From: JBKQHQ01 sp052148715
GTDB lineage: Bacteria; Pseudomonadota; Alphaproteobacteria; Rhizobiales; Xanthobacteraceae
Assembly (NCBI GenBank): GCA_052148715.1
Contig: JBKQHQ010000259.1
Span: 1 to 64,000, forward strand
Direction of reading: 5' to 3'
DNA length: 64,000 nt
Shown here: positions 1-11,247 of the stretch, piece after piece
How positions within the stretch are numbered: the first letter of the stretch is position 1
Layout of the letters: every line of letters starts with the position of its first letter
Notes under the pieces: model-generated
The model's input: only the letters and a program-made list of their open reading frames with translations
Told to the model about the DNA's origin: nothing
Databases searched by the model: none
Made by a program: the position numbers and the translations under genes

Positions 1-55
1 CATCCGTGAGATCGACGACCCGATCACGCAGCATGTGTTCGTAAACGGTCGCCAA
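1..55 (-). CDS. 5' end of an unidentified gene (cut by window edge)
   Basis: Reading leftward, a TTG at position 55 opens a frame that stays open to the window edge and begins MATVYEHMLRDRVVDLTD. AGGA lies a few bases upstream, inside the stop region of the quinone oxidoreductase, so the two genes would be translationally coupled. An in-frame ATG at 34 is an alternative start. Too little is visible to name a product. Confidence 0.3.
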   Translation of the reverse strand, partial: MATVYEHMLRDRVVDLTD

Positions 56-64
56 CGGCGTTCC

Positions 65-1036
65 TCACACCGTTATCACGATCTTGCCGAAATGCCGGTT
101 GGCGCCCATCATCGCCAGCGCCTCGGCGATCTTGTCGAGCGGAAAGGTCTTGTCGATCGGCAGCGACAGCTTGCCGGCCTCGACGGCCGGCCACAGATCG
201 GCGCGCATCGCCTGATTGATCACACGCACCTCCTCGGGCGTGCGGGTGCGGAAGGTGACGCCGATATAGTCCACGCGCTTGAGCGCATGCAGGTCGAAAT
301 TGAACTCGCCCTTCATGCCGCCCAATCGCCCGACATTGACGATGCGGCCGAGGATCGCCACCGCCTCGAGGTTCTGGTTGGCGACGCCGGCGGAGACCTG
401 GTCGACGATCAGATCGACACCCTTGCCGCCGGTGGCTTCCTTCACTTGCTCTGGCCAATTCGGCGCGCCCGAGTCGAGCGCGAGATCGCAGCCGAATTCC
501 TTAAGGCGCGCCCGGCGCGCGGGATTGGTCGAGGTGCCGATCACCAGCGCCGCGCCCATCAGCTTGCCGATCTGCATGCCCATCAGGCCGACACCCGAGC
601 TCGCCCCCTGGATCAGCAGCGTCTCGCCGCGCTTGAGACGCCCGGCGGTGACGATGGCGTTGTGCATGGTCTGCAGCGCGACCGGAAAGCAGGCCGCCTG
701 CGCGTAGGTCATGTTATTGGCCGGGATGCGATGCACCCGGCCCCAGTCGGTCACCGCGTATTCGGCGTGGCCGCCGGGAGCGGAGCCCATCACCCGGTCG
801 CCGGCCTTGATCCCCAATACCTCGCCGCCGACCGCCTCGACCTCGCCGGCGCATTCGAGACCGAGCCGTGCGCCGACTCCACCGAGCGCGCCGTGCTGAT
901 GCCCCGAGGCGACCAGCAGGTCGGCGCGATTGAGGCTCGTCGCGTGCACGCGGATCAGCACCTCGTTGGGTTTCGGCACGGGCTTCGGCAGATCGCGAAG
1001 CTCGACCCCCGTCTCACCCAGAACTGCGGCTCTCAT
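65..1036 (-). CDS. Zinc-type medium-chain dehydrogenase, NADPH:quinone oxidoreductase-like
   Basis: A 323-residue protein of the medium-chain dehydrogenase/reductase superfamily, quinone oxidoreductase branch. The N-terminal GroES-like half has the pattern LNRADLL and GLECAGEVEAVG. The C-terminal Rossmann half carries GASSGVGLMGMQIG as nucleotide-binding loop, followed by VDLIVDQV. I do not see the cluster of cysteines that binds structural zinc in alcohol dehydrogenases, which fits quinone reductases that use NADPH without metal. It is probably cytosolic and reduces quinones or enones; the true substrate cannot be read from sequence. It is transcribed divergently from the acetyl-CoA synthetase gene, with a 170-base shared upstream region. 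Confidence 0.88.
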   Translation of the reverse strand: MRAAVLGETGVELRDLPKPVPKPNEVLIRVHATSLNRADLLVASGHQHGALGGVGARLGLECAGEVEAVGGEVLGIKAGDRVMGSAPGGHAEYAVTDWGRVHRIPANNMTYAQAACFPVALQTMHNAIVTAGRLKRGETLLIQGASSGVGLMGMQIGKLMGAALVIGTSTNPARRARLKEFGCDLALDSGAPNWPEQVKEATGGKGVDLIVDQVSAGVANQNLEAVAILGRIVNVGRLGGMKGEFNFDLHALKRVDYIGVTFRTRTPEEVRVINQAMRADLWPAVEAGKLSLPIDKTFPLDKIAEALAMMGANRHFGKIVITV

Positions 1037-1108
1037 TGCGGTTTCTCCGTTGCGCGCGCGCGCTCAATACCAGCTAAACCAAGATCGAGATAGGCGGGCG
1101 GATGAGCC

Positions 1109-1138
1109 TTGTCGCTGGTCGGCCTGCCGTCGCATAAT
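1109..1138 (+). promoter_or_regulatory. Possible sigma-70-type promoter of acsA
   Basis: TTGTCG at 1109-1114 and CATAAT at 1133-1138 are separated by 18 bases and lie about 70 bases before the acsA start. The match is only moderate and unsupported by anything but position. Confidence 0.3.
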
Positions 1139-1206
1139 GCGGCCCAAGGAAGAGCCGATGCGCGTCGCCGGACGGCGAAAAGCGGGGCGCCTGTGGAGGA
1201 AATACA

Positions 1207-3168
<1,962 letters not shown>

Positions 3169-3487
3169 CAGGGGCGTCTCTTCCGCGGCACGAAGCGTCA
3201 TCCCGAGCTCTCATGCCCGGGACCCATCGAGCAGCAAAGCTGGCACGATCCGCCTGCGGCGCGCGACACAACGATACGATGCCCTGAGCGAGGGGACGGA
3301 TGGGTCCCGGGCACAAAGGCCCGGGAGGACGGACGAGTACGCGGCGCGGCCGCGGCTTACTCCCGCCTTTTAACGAGATATTCACGCTATCCCCTGCTCT
3401 GGCATTTGCCATTATCGCCGCGTTGTTGTTGCTTAACAGTCTCAGTTTATTCCTAGTGAATCAGTTTCCAAAGTGGGGGATTTGACC
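3169..3487. other. Non-coding stretch with palindromic repeat
   Basis: 319 bases between acsA and the L,D-transpeptidase gene. The first half holds the inverted repeat listed separately. The second half (about 3360-3470) is markedly more AT-rich and probably carries the promoter of the downstream gene, but I see no clear -35/-10 pair. Confidence 0.6.
3214..3325. repeat. Palindromic intergenic repeat with nested hairpin
   Basis: A perfect 15-base inverted repeat, TGCCCGGGACCCATC at 3214-3228 against its complement at 3299-3313, flanks a 70-base loop. The right arm is nested in a second hairpin, CCCGGGC-acaaag-GCCCGGG (3306-3325). It lies just downstream of acsA and could act in transcription termination or mRNA 3'-end protection. 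The style resembles dispersed GC-rich palindromes common in Bradyrhizobium-related genomes. Confidence 0.7.
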
Positions 3488-4012
3488 ATGACGCTGCTCT
3501 GCTGGTCTCGTAACCTGGCCGCTGTAGGCGCCGGGTTGCTGTTTGCTGCATCCTGGCTCGCGCCGGCGCCGGCCGAGGCGCGCGAGGTCGTGCATCTCGC
3601 GGGCTATTCGGCGGGCACGGTGGTGGTGAAGACCAGCGAGCGCCGGCTCTACTATGTGCGCGGCGACGGCACCGCGATCCGCTACCCGGTCGGCGTGGGC
3701 CGGGCAGGCATGCGATGGAGCGGCCAGTCGTCCATCGACGGAAAATATGTCAGGCCCGCCTGGTCGCCGCCGGCCGATATCAAGCGCGCCGAGCCGCACC
3801 TGCCCGACGTGATCCCGGGCGGATCACCCCACAATCCCATGGGCGTGGCGGCCATGACACTCTCCGGGGGACAGTACGCTATCCACGGCACCAACGCGCC
3901 GGGCTCGATCGGCGGGTTTGTCTCGCACGGCTGCATCCGCATGTACAATGCGGACGTGCTCGATCTCTTCGCACGGGTCGAGGTCGGCACGACGGTCGTG
4001 GTCGAGCGCTGA
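3488..4012 (+). CDS. L,D-transpeptidase (YkuD family), exported
   Basis: A 174-residue periplasmic enzyme that cross-links peptidoglycan stem peptides or attaches proteins to them. Residues 1-31 form a signal peptide with cleavage expected after APAEA. The YkuD catalytic domain fills the rest, with HGTNAP (H133) and SHGCIRM carrying the nucleophilic cysteine (C149). The ATG at 3488 was chosen because GGGGGA lies 7 bases upstream; an in-frame GTG at 3473 would add five residues in front of the signal peptide. The short form is typical of rhizobial YkuD proteins without a LysM domain. Confidence 0.93.
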   Translation: MTLLCWSRNLAAVGAGLLFAASWLAPAPAEAREVVHLAGYSAGTVVVKTSERRLYYVRGDGTAIRYPVGVGRAGMRWSGQSSIDGKYVRPAWSPPADIKRAEPHLPDVIPGGSPHNPMGVAAMTLSGGQYAIHGTNAPGSIGGFVSHGCIRMYNADVLDLFARVEVGTTVVVER

Positions 4013-4073
4013 TCGCGGATCGGTCGCCACAGGTCGGCGACGGTTCCTAAGTCGACAATCCCAGCCACGGCTC

Positions 4074-4601
4074 TCACCCCCACCAGCTGGTCCAACCGCA
4101 CCAGCTGCGGCGTCGGCCGCCATCATAGCGGCGAACGAGCTGCGCTTTGAGCAGCGCCGCCGAGACATCGGGCGTCCCGCGGGTCGACACATAGGCATCA
4201 ACACGGCCCGGATATTTGTCGGGGCCCACGTCGGAGATTCGCACCGAGCCTTCGGCAAGGATCCTCGTAAGCGCGTCGCGCGCCGCCAGCGCCTTCGTGA
4301 GCTCTTGCGAGCAGCGCGCCTTCATTTCGGCAGCGTCGATCCCGCGCAACCGCACCCGCGTCGTGGTGGTCCGGCCGAGCCCAGTACCAACGCGCGCCTC
4401 GAACGTATCGCCGTCGAGCACGCGCAACACCTCGGCGGAATAGTCTCGTGCCGCGGTTGTCGATCCCGTGAACTCGGCCATCGGCCTCGTTCGTCGGCCG
4501 AAATGCGCACCGTTGCCGGCCGCAAGCGTGAGCCCCAGCATGAGCAAAACCGCCACAACGCCGATCGGTCCGCCGGCCCATAAGGAAGAGAAGGATCGCA
4601 T
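4074..4601 (-). CDS. Membrane-anchored staphylococcal-nuclease-like protein
   Basis: A 175-residue protein with one N-terminal membrane segment (about 11-28, GVVAVLLMLGLTLAA) followed by an SNase domain. VLDGDTFEAR (61-70) and RLRGIDAAE (84-92) match the thermonuclease fold. D65, R84, D89 and E92 align with the Ca-binding and catalytic positions of staphylococcal nuclease. The distal arginine is probably R133 in DKYPGRVDAYV, with a one-residue insertion relative to DKYGR. The active residues seem intact, so it may cleave nucleic acid in the periplasm. It is convergent with the L,D-transpeptidase gene. Confidence 0.85.
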   Translation of the reverse strand: MRSFSSLWAGGPIGVVAVLLMLGLTLAAGNGAHFGRRTRPMAEFTGSTTAARDYSAEVLRVLDGDTFEARVGTGLGRTTTTRVRLRGIDAAEMKARCSQELTKALAARDALTRILAEGSVRISDVGPDKYPGRVDAYVSTRGTPDVSAALLKAQLVRRYDGGRRRSWCGWTSWWG

Positions 4602-5014
4602 TGTGGGACTCTATCCCTAGTGCGTTATCCGAATGAAGGCCTCGGTGGAATCATAGACCGCTCGCCGGCTTTCCGGGAGCCGCCGCGCCGAAAAACGGGA
4701 CAGTGCAAAGCTACACGATTCCGGGTTTTTCATTCGCATTACTCAGTTCGTCTACGGATTGCGCTATCGAGTAACGTTCAATTGTCGGGATGGACCTGCG
4801 GGGACAAGGTGATGTCTCGTAGGCTACGGCTCGAGGATTTTGCGCGCCGGCGAATTTCGCTGGTCGAAGGGAGAGCGCAGCGCCGGTAACCAATGACTAT
4901 TGTGTGATATTCTAGCCAGCTTTGGGTCGCTCATTATCGCAAATCTTCAAATTTCACTGGTCCGTGATCATCCGATAGTGGCCTTTCCGGGGCGTTCATG
5001 CGAACTGATCCAGC
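4602..5014. other. 413-base intergenic region, no feature recognised
   Basis: The region separates two divergent genes, the nuclease-like gene and rsmB, so it should contain promoters for both. It is less GC-rich than its surroundings. Short open frames exist here but none has a convincing ribosome-binding site or recognisable product. I saw no tRNA-like cloverleaf or terminator. Confidence 0.5.
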
Positions 5015-6352
5015 ATGGCTCGACCGCGCATGATTCCCCACGCCGATGCGCCCGGACTCGCCGCAAGGCGGGTCGCGGTCGACGTGGTCGAGGCGGTGCT
5101 GCGGCGAAGGCGTCCGCTCGACGAGCAGTTCAATGGCCGCGTCAATCCCGGTTTCGTTGCGCTTCCGGATCGCGACCGGGCGCTAGCGCGGCGGCTGGTG
5201 GCGACGGTGTTGCGACGCATCGGCACGCTGCGCATCTTGCTCGGCGAGTGTCTCGATCACGGCATTCCGGCGGAGGCGCCGCGCGTCGAGAGCGTGCTCA
5301 TGGTCGGCGCTGCGCAGGTCTTATGGCTCGATGTGCCGGACCACGCCGCGGTCGATCTTTCGGTGCGGCTCGCGCAAGCCGACCGGCGGGCTGCGCGTTA
5401 TGCCGGGCTCGTCAACGCGGTGCTGCGCCGGGTTACGCAGATCGGCGCGCAGCGGATCGCCGAGCTCGACACCGTCACGCTCGATACGCCCGAATGGCTG
5501 CTGTCACGCTGGATGCGTAACTATGGCGAGGCAACCGCGCGCGCCATCGCAATGGCCAACGGCCAGGAGCCCGCGCTCGACGTCAGCGTGAAACGGGATC
5601 CGGAATTTTGGGCGGCACGGCTGCGCGGCGAGGCGCTGCCGACCGGGACGGTGCGCAGCGTCGCGCATGGCCCGATCTCGCTCCTACCCGGCTACACGGA
5701 GGGTGCATGGTGGGTACAGGATGCCGCAGCGGCATTGCCGGCACGGCTGTTCGGCGACGTTCGCGGACGCACGGTGGCCGACCTGTGCGCGGCGCCGGGC
5801 GGCAAGACCGCCCAGCTCGCGAGCGCTGGGGCGCGGGTGACGGCGGTCGACCGTTCGCCGGCTCGCATGGACCGGTTGCGCGAAAATTTGGCGCGGCTGC
5901 AGCTTGAAGCCGACACCGTCGTGGCTGACGCCGCCGAATTGCAGGCAGGCCCTTTCGACGCGGTGCTGCTTGATGCGCCTTGCCTATCGACCGGCACCAT
6001 CCGTCGCCATCCCGACATTGCCTGGCTCAAGCAGGAGTCTGATCTTACCGGGCTCGTAGCGTTGCAACAGAGGCTGCTTGATCGCGCGGTGGCGCTGACC
6101 AAGCCGGGTGGAACGTTGATCTATTGCGTGTGCTCGCTCGAGCCGGAGGAGGGTGCAGATCAGATCACGGCGCTGCTGCAGCGCGTCGGCTCGCTCGAGC
6201 GGCGGCCGATCCTGGCGAGCGAAGTCAGCCATCTGGCAGAGCTCGTGTCGGAGGCGGGCGATCTTCGCACGTTGCCTTGTCAGCTCTCGGCCAGCGACCC
6301 ACGGCTGAGCGGGCTCGACGGATTCTATGCAGCTCGCCTGCAACGGCTATAA
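5015..6352 (+). CDS. rsmB: 16S rRNA (cytosine-5)-methyltransferase RsmB
   Basis: A 445-residue SAM-dependent enzyme that methylates a cytosine of 16S rRNA during small-subunit maturation. The N-terminal ~150 residues form the NusB-like RNA-binding domain (RRLVATVLRRIGTLR, VNAVLRR). The SAM-binding motif is VADLCAAPGGKTAQLA near 254. The two catalytic cysteines sit in DAPCLSTGTIRRHPD (about 323) and YCVCSLEPEEG (about 373). The usual PCSATG is replaced by PCLSTG, but the cysteine is kept. The heparinase-like gene follows closely and purH lies beyond it, an order I recall from other rhizobia. Confidence 0.95.
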   Translation: MARPRMIPHADAPGLAARRVAVDVVEAVLRRRRPLDEQFNGRVNPGFVALPDRDRALARRLVATVLRRIGTLRILLGECLDHGIPAEAPRVESVLMVGAAQVLWLDVPDHAAVDLSVRLAQADRRAARYAGLVNAVLRRVTQIGAQRIAELDTVTLDTPEWLLSRWMRNYGEATARAIAMANGQEPALDVSVKRDPEFWAARLRGEALPTGTVRSVAHGPISLLPGYTEGAWWVQDAAAALPARLFGDVRGRTVADLCAAPGGKTAQLASAGARVTAVDRSPARMDRLRENLARLQLEADTVVADAAELQAGPFDAVLLDAPCLSTGTIRRHPDIAWLKQESDLTGLVALQQRLLDRAVALTKPGGTLIYCVCSLEPEEGADQITALLQRVGSLERRPILASEVSHLAELVSEAGDLRTLPCQLSASDPRLSGLDGFYAARLQRL

Positions 6353-6468
6353 GCATGCGCATGACCGTCGAATCAGATTCATCGTTGGCCGATCCGCGCC
6401 GCATGGCTATTTTAGATTTCGGGGAACGGCGCATCGAGCGCCCGAGGCAACAAGGGGCTCACGCGACC

Positions 6469-8190
6469 ATGGTATCCGTCGCGGACCGAACCAGCCTGTC
6501 GTTGCTGCTGTTACGCCGAGCCTTGCGCTCCGTCGTGGCGCGGCTGAATGCCCATCCATTCGTGCGCTGGCGGTTCTTCCCACCCAACACCGACCGGCTC
6601 GTCATCGCCCCGCAGGATCTGCGCACGGCCGATGCGACGCGGGCAAATGAAATCTATGCGGGCCGTTTCGCGTTCGCCGGCAAGATCGTGGTCTGCGATG
6701 GCCGCTCGCCGTTCGAAATGCCCGACCCCTCCGACGAATGGGCGGCCGCCCTGCACGGCTTCGGCTGGCTGCGCCATCTGCGGGCGGCGGAGTCCGGCAT
6801 CACCCGGGCCAACGCCCGCGCCTTGGTGGAAGAATGGATCATGCTCCAAGGCTCCTGGAACCCGATCGCCTGGCGCCCGGACGTGCTTTCCCGCCGCATC
6901 ATTTCCTGGCTGAGCCAAGCTCCGCTCGTCCTCCATGACGCGGAGATGCCATTCTATCGCCGGTTCTTGCGCAGCCTCTCGCACCAGGTCCGTTATCTGC
7001 GCCACGCGGGCAAGAACGCGCCCAACGGCATGCCGCGGCTACAAGTGTTGATCGCGCTCGCCTATGCGACGCTGTGCATGGAGAACCAGGCGCGCAACCA
7101 ACGCTCAGTCATGCGGCGCCTGGGCGAGGAGCTCGATAAGCAGATCCTGCCGGACGGCGGCCACATCAGCCGCAATCCGAACGCGCTGATCGAGCTTCTG
7201 CTCGACCTCTTGCCATTGCGGCAGGCCTTCGCGGCTCGCAACATGTCGCCCCCGCCAACTCTTAACAACGTCATTGACCGGATGATGCCGATGACGCGCT
7301 TCTTCCGTCATGGCGACGGTAACTTCGCGCTGTTCAACGGCATGGGACCGACCCATGCGGAGGTGGTTGCCACGGTTTTCGCCTATGATGATGTGCGCGG
7401 CGCCCCGATCGCCAACGCAACTCATTCCGGCTATCAGCGCATCGAAACCGGCGGCACGCTCATCATCATGGATACGGGTAAGCCGCCGCCGATCGACGTG
7501 AGCCAGGAAGCCCACGCAGGCTGCCTGTCGTTTGAGCTGTCGGCGCAGCGGCAGCAGATCGTGGTAAACTGCGGCATCCCGCAGCTCAATCGCGAGAATT
7601 GGCGCCAGGTGGCGCGCGCCACCGCCGCGCATTCGACTGTGACGTTCAATGACACCTCCTCGTGTCATTTCCTTGATGCCAAGCCGCTGCGGCGGCTCCT
7701 CTTCGGCACCGTCATCGTCGCCGGCCCGACCGAGGTATCGGCAACGCGCGAGGAGGGCGCCGACGGAATTGAGCTTCGCACCTCGCACAACGGCTATGCG
7801 GAGCGCTTCGGTGTTGTCCACGAGCGCAAGCTCAGAGTTGCCGCGGACGGCAACCGCGTCGAGGGCGAGGACACGTTGGTCACCAAAGACGCTGATACCG
7901 CGCGCCGTTGGCAATTTGCCGTGCGCTTCCACCTGCATCCCACGGTCAAGGCTACGAAGCTCGGCGACGGTCGCAGCGTCATGCTGGCGCTGCCGAACAA
8001 AGATGCGTGGACCTTCACCACGCCCGACGAAACCGTCGAGCTCGAGGAGAGCGTGTATCTCGGCGGCAAAGAAGGGCCGCGGCGCACCACGCAGCTCGTG
8101 ATCTATGCCTCCACCCGAAAAACGCCGCGGGTGCCTTGGGCTTTCGAACGCACCGCGACCGAAGCCGGCGAGCAACCCAAGGCGCCGTAG
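6469..8190 (+). CDS. Heparinase II/III-like protein
   Basis: A 573-residue protein of the heparinase II/III family: an N-terminal alpha-helical toroid (GSWNPIAWRPDVLSRRI; GGHISRNPNALIELLLDLL) and a C-terminal beta-sandwich (AHAGCLSFELS; HSTVTFNDTSSCHF). Such proteins are uronic-acid polysaccharide lyases or relatives; the substrate here is unknown. In-frame ATGs at 6355 and 6403 would add up to 38 residues, but the family start MVSVADRTSLSLLLLRR fits the ATG at 6469. No signal peptide is evident. It lies between rsmB and purH on the same strand and may be co-transcribed with rsmB. Confidence 0.85.
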   Translation: MVSVADRTSLSLLLLRRALRSVVARLNAHPFVRWRFFPPNTDRLVIAPQDLRTADATRANEIYAGRFAFAGKIVVCDGRSPFEMPDPSDEWAAALHGFGWLRHLRAAESGITRANARALVEEWIMLQGSWNPIAWRPDVLSRRIISWLSQAPLVLHDAEMPFYRRFLRSLSHQVRYLRHAGKNAPNGMPRLQVLIALAYATLCMENQARNQRSVMRRLGEELDKQILPDGGHISRNPNALIELLLDLLPLRQAFAARNMSPPPTLNNVIDRMMPMTRFFRHGDGNFALFNGMGPTHAEVVATVFAYDDVRGAPIANATHSGYQRIETGGTLIIMDTGKPPPIDVSQEAHAGCLSFELSAQRQQIVVNCGIPQLNRENWRQVARATAAHSTVTFNDTSSCHFLDAKPLRRLLFGTVIVAGPTEVSATREEGADGIELRTSHNGYAERFGVVHERKLRVAADGNRVEGEDTLVTKDADTARRWQFAVRFHLHPTVKATKLGDGRSVMLALPNKDAWTFTTPDETVELEESVYLGGKEGPRRTTQLVIYASTRKTPRVPWAFERTATEAGEQPKAP

Positions 8191-8255
8191 CCGCGAACCG
8201 ACCTTACGCTTGGCCGGGGCTACAGAGCCCGGCCGATTCATGCTATCGGCGAGCC

Positions 8256-9860
8256 ATGAACGAGCCTCTGCGTCGCGTTTCCCGCGCCCTTCTTTCCGTC
8301 ACCGACAAGACCGGCCTCGTCGATCTCGCCCGGGCGCTGGCGGGCTTTGGGATCGAGCTCGTCTCGACCGGCGGCACCGCGAAGGCGCTGCACGACGCGG
8401 GCATCAAGGTCGTCGACGTCGCCGAGCTGACCGGCTTTCCCGAGATGATGGGCGGCAGAGTAAAGACTCTGCATCCCAACGTGCATGGCGGGCTGCTAGC
8501 GGTTCGTGAGGACCGCACTCATGCCGCCGCCATGGCGGCGCACGGCATCCGGCCGATCGACCTCCTGGTGGTCAATCTCTATCCGTTCGAGCTGACGGTC
8601 GAAAACGGCGCGAGCTTTGCCGATTGCATCGAGAATATCGACATCGGCGGACCCGCCATGCTGCGCTCGGCCGCCAAGAATCACGGCGATGTGGCGGTCG
8701 TGGTCGAGCCCGAGGATTACGCAAAGCTGCTCGCCGAGCTCAACGCCCATGGCGGCGCGACGACGCTCGGCCTGCGGCGGCGCCTGGCCGCCAAGGCCTT
8801 TGCGCGCACCGCCGCCTATGATGCCGCGATCGCCAACTGGTTCGCCGAACGTCTGGCGGAGGAGGGCGATACGCAACCGCCGAGCTACCGCGCCTTCGCC
8901 GGCCGTCTGCGCGAGGTGCTGCGCTACGGCGAGAATCCGCATCAGCAAGCCGCCTTCTATACGCACGCCCCGGCCCGCTTCGGCGTGGCGACCGCCGAGC
9001 AACTACAGGGACGGGAGCTGAGCTACATCAACATCCTCGATGCCGATGCCGCTTTTGAGCTGGTCGCGGAGTTCGACCCGCAGCGGTCCCACGCCGTGGC
9101 CATCATCAAGCACGCCAATCCGTGTGGGGTCGCGGCGGCGGCGACGTTCAAGGAGGCCTATGCGCGTGCGCTCATCTGCGATCCGGTCAGCCGTTTCGGC
9201 GGCATCATTGCGTTGAACGGACCACTCGACGGCGAGACCGCCGAGGAGATCGTCAAGATCGTCACCGACGTCATCATCGTGCCGCAGGCCGACGCGCAAG
9301 CGCGCGCCATTATCGCCAAGCGCAAGAACACGCGGCTCCTCATCACCGGCGGCCTGCCGGATCCGTACGCGAGCGGCTGGACCGTGCGCTCGGTTGCGGG
9401 CGGCTTGCTGGCCCAGACCCGTGATAACGCGAACGCCGATGCGCTCGATCTGAAAGTCGTCACCAAGCGGCAGCCCACCGCGCGCGAGCTCGCCGACCTT
9501 AAATTCGCATTCCGCGTCTGCAAGCACGTCAAATCGAATTCGATCGTCTATGCCAAGGACGGCGCCACCGTCGGTATCGGCGCCGGCCAGATGAGCCGGC
9601 TCGATTCAGCGCGCATTGCAGCGTTCAAGGCGCGCGAGGCGGCGCAGGCCGCCGGGCTGGAAGAGCCGCTGACGGCGCAATCCGTTGCGGCTTCCGATGC
9701 CTTTTTTCCATTTCCCGACGGGCTCATCGCCACCGCGGAGGCGGGCGCCACCGCGGTGATCCAGCCGGGCGGCTCGATCGCCGATAAGGACGTCATTGCC
9801 GCCGCCGACGACGCCGGTCTCGCCATGGTGTTCAGCGGCGTGCGGCAATTTCGTCATTGA
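8256..9860 (+). CDS. purH: Bifunctional AICAR formyltransferase / IMP cyclohydrolase
   Basis: A 534-residue enzyme for the last two steps of IMP synthesis. The N-terminal ~200 residues form the IMP cyclohydrolase domain (SVTDKTGLVDLARAL, GGRVKTLHPNVHGG). The rest is the AICAR formyltransferase domain (RYGENPHQQAAFY, KHANPCGVA, CKHVKSNSIVY, QPGGSIADKDVI). Length and the C-terminal GVRQFRH are typical. The ATG at 8256 was chosen because homology begins there. Its 3' end overlaps the 3' end of the convergent MFS gene by 29 bases. Confidence 0.97.
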   Translation: MNEPLRRVSRALLSVTDKTGLVDLARALAGFGIELVSTGGTAKALHDAGIKVVDVAELTGFPEMMGGRVKTLHPNVHGGLLAVREDRTHAAAMAAHGIRPIDLLVVNLYPFELTVENGASFADCIENIDIGGPAMLRSAAKNHGDVAVVVEPEDYAKLLAELNAHGGATTLGLRRRLAAKAFARTAAYDAAIANWFAERLAEEGDTQPPSYRAFAGRLREVLRYGENPHQQAAFYTHAPARFGVATAEQLQGRELSYINILDADAAFELVAEFDPQRSHAVAIIKHANPCGVAAAATFKEAYARALICDPVSRFGGIIALNGPLDGETAEEIVKIVTDVIIVPQADAQARAIIAKRKNTRLLITGGLPDPYASGWTVRSVAGGLLAQTRDNANADALDLKVVTKRQPTARELADLKFAFRVCKHVKSNSIVYAKDGATVGIGAGQMSRLDSARIAAFKAREAAQAAGLEEPLTAQSVAASDAFFPFPDGLIATAEAGATAVIQPGGSIADKDVIAAADDAGLAMVFSGVRQFRH

Positions 9861-11247
9861 TGCTTGTGCGAAACGTCGAGCCGGCATCGACCTTGGCGAG
9901 CAGCGCCCCGCCGCCGGCGAAGAACGCAATCAGCACCGCCATGCCGGCCTTCTGGCTTTGGGTCGCGTCGGTGACGAAGGCCACTAGGAACGGCGCGACG
10001 AACGAGGTGATGCGCGCGCTCAAAGCGTAGAGGCCGAAGAACTGCGTTAGCCGCCCGGCCGGAGCGATGCGTACCAGGAGAGTGCGCGACGCCGCCTGCA
10101 GCGGCCCGACGACGAGGCCGATCAGAATACCGACGACCACATAGGCGCGCTCAGCCGCCGCGGCAAAAAGCCCTTGTCCGGCCACGGGCGGTGTCACCGC
10201 AATGAAAGCGATACGGTCGCGATCGATCGACAGAATAGCGAGCGCCGCCAAGATGAGAATCACGAGGCTGCAAAGGATCACCGGCTTGGGCCCGAGCCGG
10301 TCGTCGAGCCGCCCGCCGGCGAACGCACCAAACGCTCCAGTGACGGCAAGCAGAATCCCGAAGATGCCGATCTCGATCGTGCTCCAACCGAAGGTTCCTG
10401 CCGCGTAGATGCCGCCAAACGCGAACAGCGCGACCAGGCCGTCCGCATAGATCATATTAGCGAGCAGAAAGAGCGCGACGTTGCGCGTGCGCGGCAGTTG
10501 CCGCAGCGTATCGCCCAGGGTCGCCGCGCCGCGGCGCGCGGCGATGCGGAGCGGCAGCTGGCGCGGCTGGTCCGGCGTGAACAGAAAGAGCGGCAGCGCA
10601 AAGACGACGAGCCAGATCGCGGTCAGCGGACCGGCGGCGCGATCGCCTTCGTGCAGGGCCGGATCGAGCCCGAACAGCGGCGCGAGACCGAGGAGGGTGT
10701 GCCCGCTGCGCGGGCTCCCCACCAAAAAGCCGAGCGTGAGCAAGAGGCTCACAACCCCACCGGCATAACCGATCGCCCAGCCGGTTCCGGAGAGACGCCC
10801 GAGCCGCGACGGCAGCGCGAGGCTCGCCATCATCGCGTTGGCAAAGACGAGCGCACCTTGGGCGCCGAATGCTCCGAGCGCAAATGCGAGCAACACCGGC
10901 AAGATAGTCTCGCTATGCCCGGGCTTGCCGAACCAGAGCGCCGTCGCGGCAACGACGACCACGGCGCAAAAGCCCGCGATCCAGGGCTTGCGCTGCCCGG
11001 CCGCATCCGCAACGGCGCCGAGCAGCGGAGCAAACACGGCGATCGCCAGTGCCGCCGCACTCGTCGCATAGCCCCACAGGGCCTGCCCGCGGGCCGGATC
11101 AGGGGCGATTGAGGCGGCGAAATAGGGCGCATAGACGAAGGTGGTGATCAGCGTGAAGAACGGCTGCAGCGCCCACTCGAAGATGATCCATCCGGCCGCC
11201 GCCAACCGCGACGCGGGGCGAGCACTGTTGGCTGCTTTCGCTTTCAC
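9832..11247 (-). CDS. MFS transporter, UMF1 (Atg22-like) family
   Basis: A protein of about 471 residues with roughly twelve membrane segments. The N-terminal signature WIIFEWALQPFFTL and ATFVYAPYF-type helix, together with AGGVVSLLL and the long loop after the sixth helix, identify the UMF1/Atg22-like MFS branch. Substrate unknown; relatives have been proposed to export amino acids or metabolites. The frame is open much farther upstream (to 11535), but that extension would run antisense through pyrE and has no membrane character, so the GTG at 11247, with AGG upstream, is preferred. It is divergent from pyrE. Confidence 0.85.
   Translation of the reverse strand: MKAKAANSARPASRLAAAGWIIFEWALQPFFTLITTFVYAPYFAASIAPDPARGQALWGYATSAAALAIAVFAPLLGAVADAAGQRKPWIAGFCAVVVVAATALWFGKPGHSETILPVLLAFALGAFGAQGALVFANAMMASLALPSRLGRLSGTGWAIGYAGGVVSLLLTLGFLVGSPRSGHTLLGLAPLFGLDPALHEGDRAAGPLTAIWLVVFALPLFLFTPDQPRQLPLRIAARRGAATLGDTLRQLPRTRNVALFLLANMIYADGLVALFAFGGIYAAGTFGWSTIEIGIFGILLAVTGAFGAFAGGRLDDRLGPKPVILCSLVILILAALAILSIDRDRIAFIAVTPPVAGQGLFAAAAERAYVVVGILIGLVVGPLQAASRTLLVRIAPAGRLTQFFGLYALSARITSFVAPFLVAFVTDATQSQKAGMAVLIAFFAGGGALLAKVDAGSTFRTSINDEIAARR

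Noticed and set aside
3300..3485. 61-codon frame with a hydrophobic C-terminus before the L,D-transpeptidase gene
   Set aside because: It begins inside the palindromic repeat, has no ribosome-binding site, and its hydrophobic half falls in the AT-rich promoter-like stretch; most likely chance.
4620..4893. Short frames on both strands between the nuclease-like gene and rsmB
   Set aside because: No ribosome-binding sites, no recognisable domain; treated as promoter DNA.
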